The translations under genes were made by a program, and so were the position numbers. Source: Dehalococcoidia bacterium (GTDB lineage Bacteria > Chloroflexota > Dehalococcoidia > E44-bin15 > DAOWNJ01). From it: 5,471 nt of DNA. Shown piece after piece: positions 5,334 through 5,471 of this stretch. The first letter of the stretch is position 1. The number at the start of each line of letters is the position of its first letter. Under the pieces are notes generated by a model that saw only the letters and a list, made by a program, of their open reading frames with translations, was not told the origin of the DNA and did no database searches. Location: NCBI GenBank assembly GCA_030642645.1, contig DAOWNJ010000066.1:1-5471 (forward strand), given 5' to 3'.

Positions 5334-5471
5334 CTCCCCCTCCTTTGCTCTTCACTGGCCTCACCAGGAAGATGAGCACCATCCCTATTATACAAAGCAC
5401 CGCTGAGATTATAAAGGCCAGGTTGTAGCTTCCAAGGGTATCGTGTATATAGGCGTAGACAATTGGCCCGG
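5284..5471 (-). CDS. MFS transporter, C-terminal end (cut by the right edge)
   Basis: A frame open at the window edge encodes the last 61 residues of a membrane protein. It begins GPIVYAYIHDTLGSYNLAF, the loop and start of a transmembrane helix typical of the end of 12-helix major facilitator transporters. A hydrophobic helix follows (about residues 18-36, rich in Ile, Val and Leu) and then the basic end RPVKSK. Past this the frame runs on as a Gly, Asp, Glu and Arg-rich stretch of about 19 residues to a TGA at 5286-5284, inside the hydrolase gene in another frame. That tail looks like out-of-frame hydrolase sequence rather than natural transporter, which suggests the original stop was lost. 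Direction and overlap suggest co-transcription with the hydrolase. The transported substrate cannot be told from this end. Confidence 0.75.
   Translation of the reverse strand, partial: GPIVYAYIHDTLGSYNLAFIISAVLCIIGMVLIFLVRPVKSKGGGDAAEDDRGDEGGRFHR
5339..5346 (-). promoter_or_regulatory. Ribosome binding site of the truncated hydrolase
   Basis: AAAGGAGG on the minus strand, followed by GGGAG and then ATG, gives a strong SD at 5-base spacing. It lies inside the transporter reading frame. It supports initiation at 5333 and argues that the shortened hydrolase is at least translatable. Confidence 0.7.

Overview
The window is a gene-dense bacterial segment, moderately GC-rich by eye, with no RNA genes, CRISPR array, transposase or prophage genes. 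Arg AGG and Ile ATA codons are frequent, one gene starts with TTG, and Shine-Dalgarno (SD) sequences are strong. Gene content alone does not fix the phylum. An anaerobic or facultative lineage such as Chloroflexota (Dehalococcoidia-like) or a deltaproteobacterium-like group would fit, but this is a low-confidence guess.

Layout. (1) From 4263 down to 99 on the minus strand runs a compact co-directional cluster: radA (DNA repair and recombination ATPase), larE (sacrificial sulfur transferase), larC (nickel insertase) and a DegV-family fatty-acid-binding protein. radA and larE overlap by 26 bp, larE and larC are 1 bp apart, and larC and the DegV gene are 11 bp apart, so one operon is very likely. 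A short reading frame continues past the left edge. (2) The only real regulatory gap is 4264-4364. It separates radA from a divergent plus-strand gene for a cytoplasmic DsbA/FrnE-like thiol oxidoreductase (4365-4973, TTG start). It holds a good extended -10 promoter for that gene and several dyad symmetries that could serve as operators. (3) Converging on the DsbA-like gene from the right, 3 bp away, is a minus-strand pair: the C-terminal end of an MFS transporter, cut by the right edge, followed by a cysteine hydrolase that has lost its N-terminal third.

How the genes work together. LarE and LarC are two of the three maturation proteins (LarB, LarE, LarC) that build the nickel-pincer nucleotide (NPN) cofactor of LarA-type racemases and epimerases. 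Neither larB nor a larA-like client is visible here, so the cofactor's first step and its user must be encoded elsewhere. RadA and DegV have no known biochemical link to this pathway, so their position is best read as genomic co-transcription. The oddest points are the partner-less larE-larC pair, the palindrome-rich radA/dsbA intergenic region, and the truncated hydrolase that keeps a strong SD while overlapping the transporter tail.
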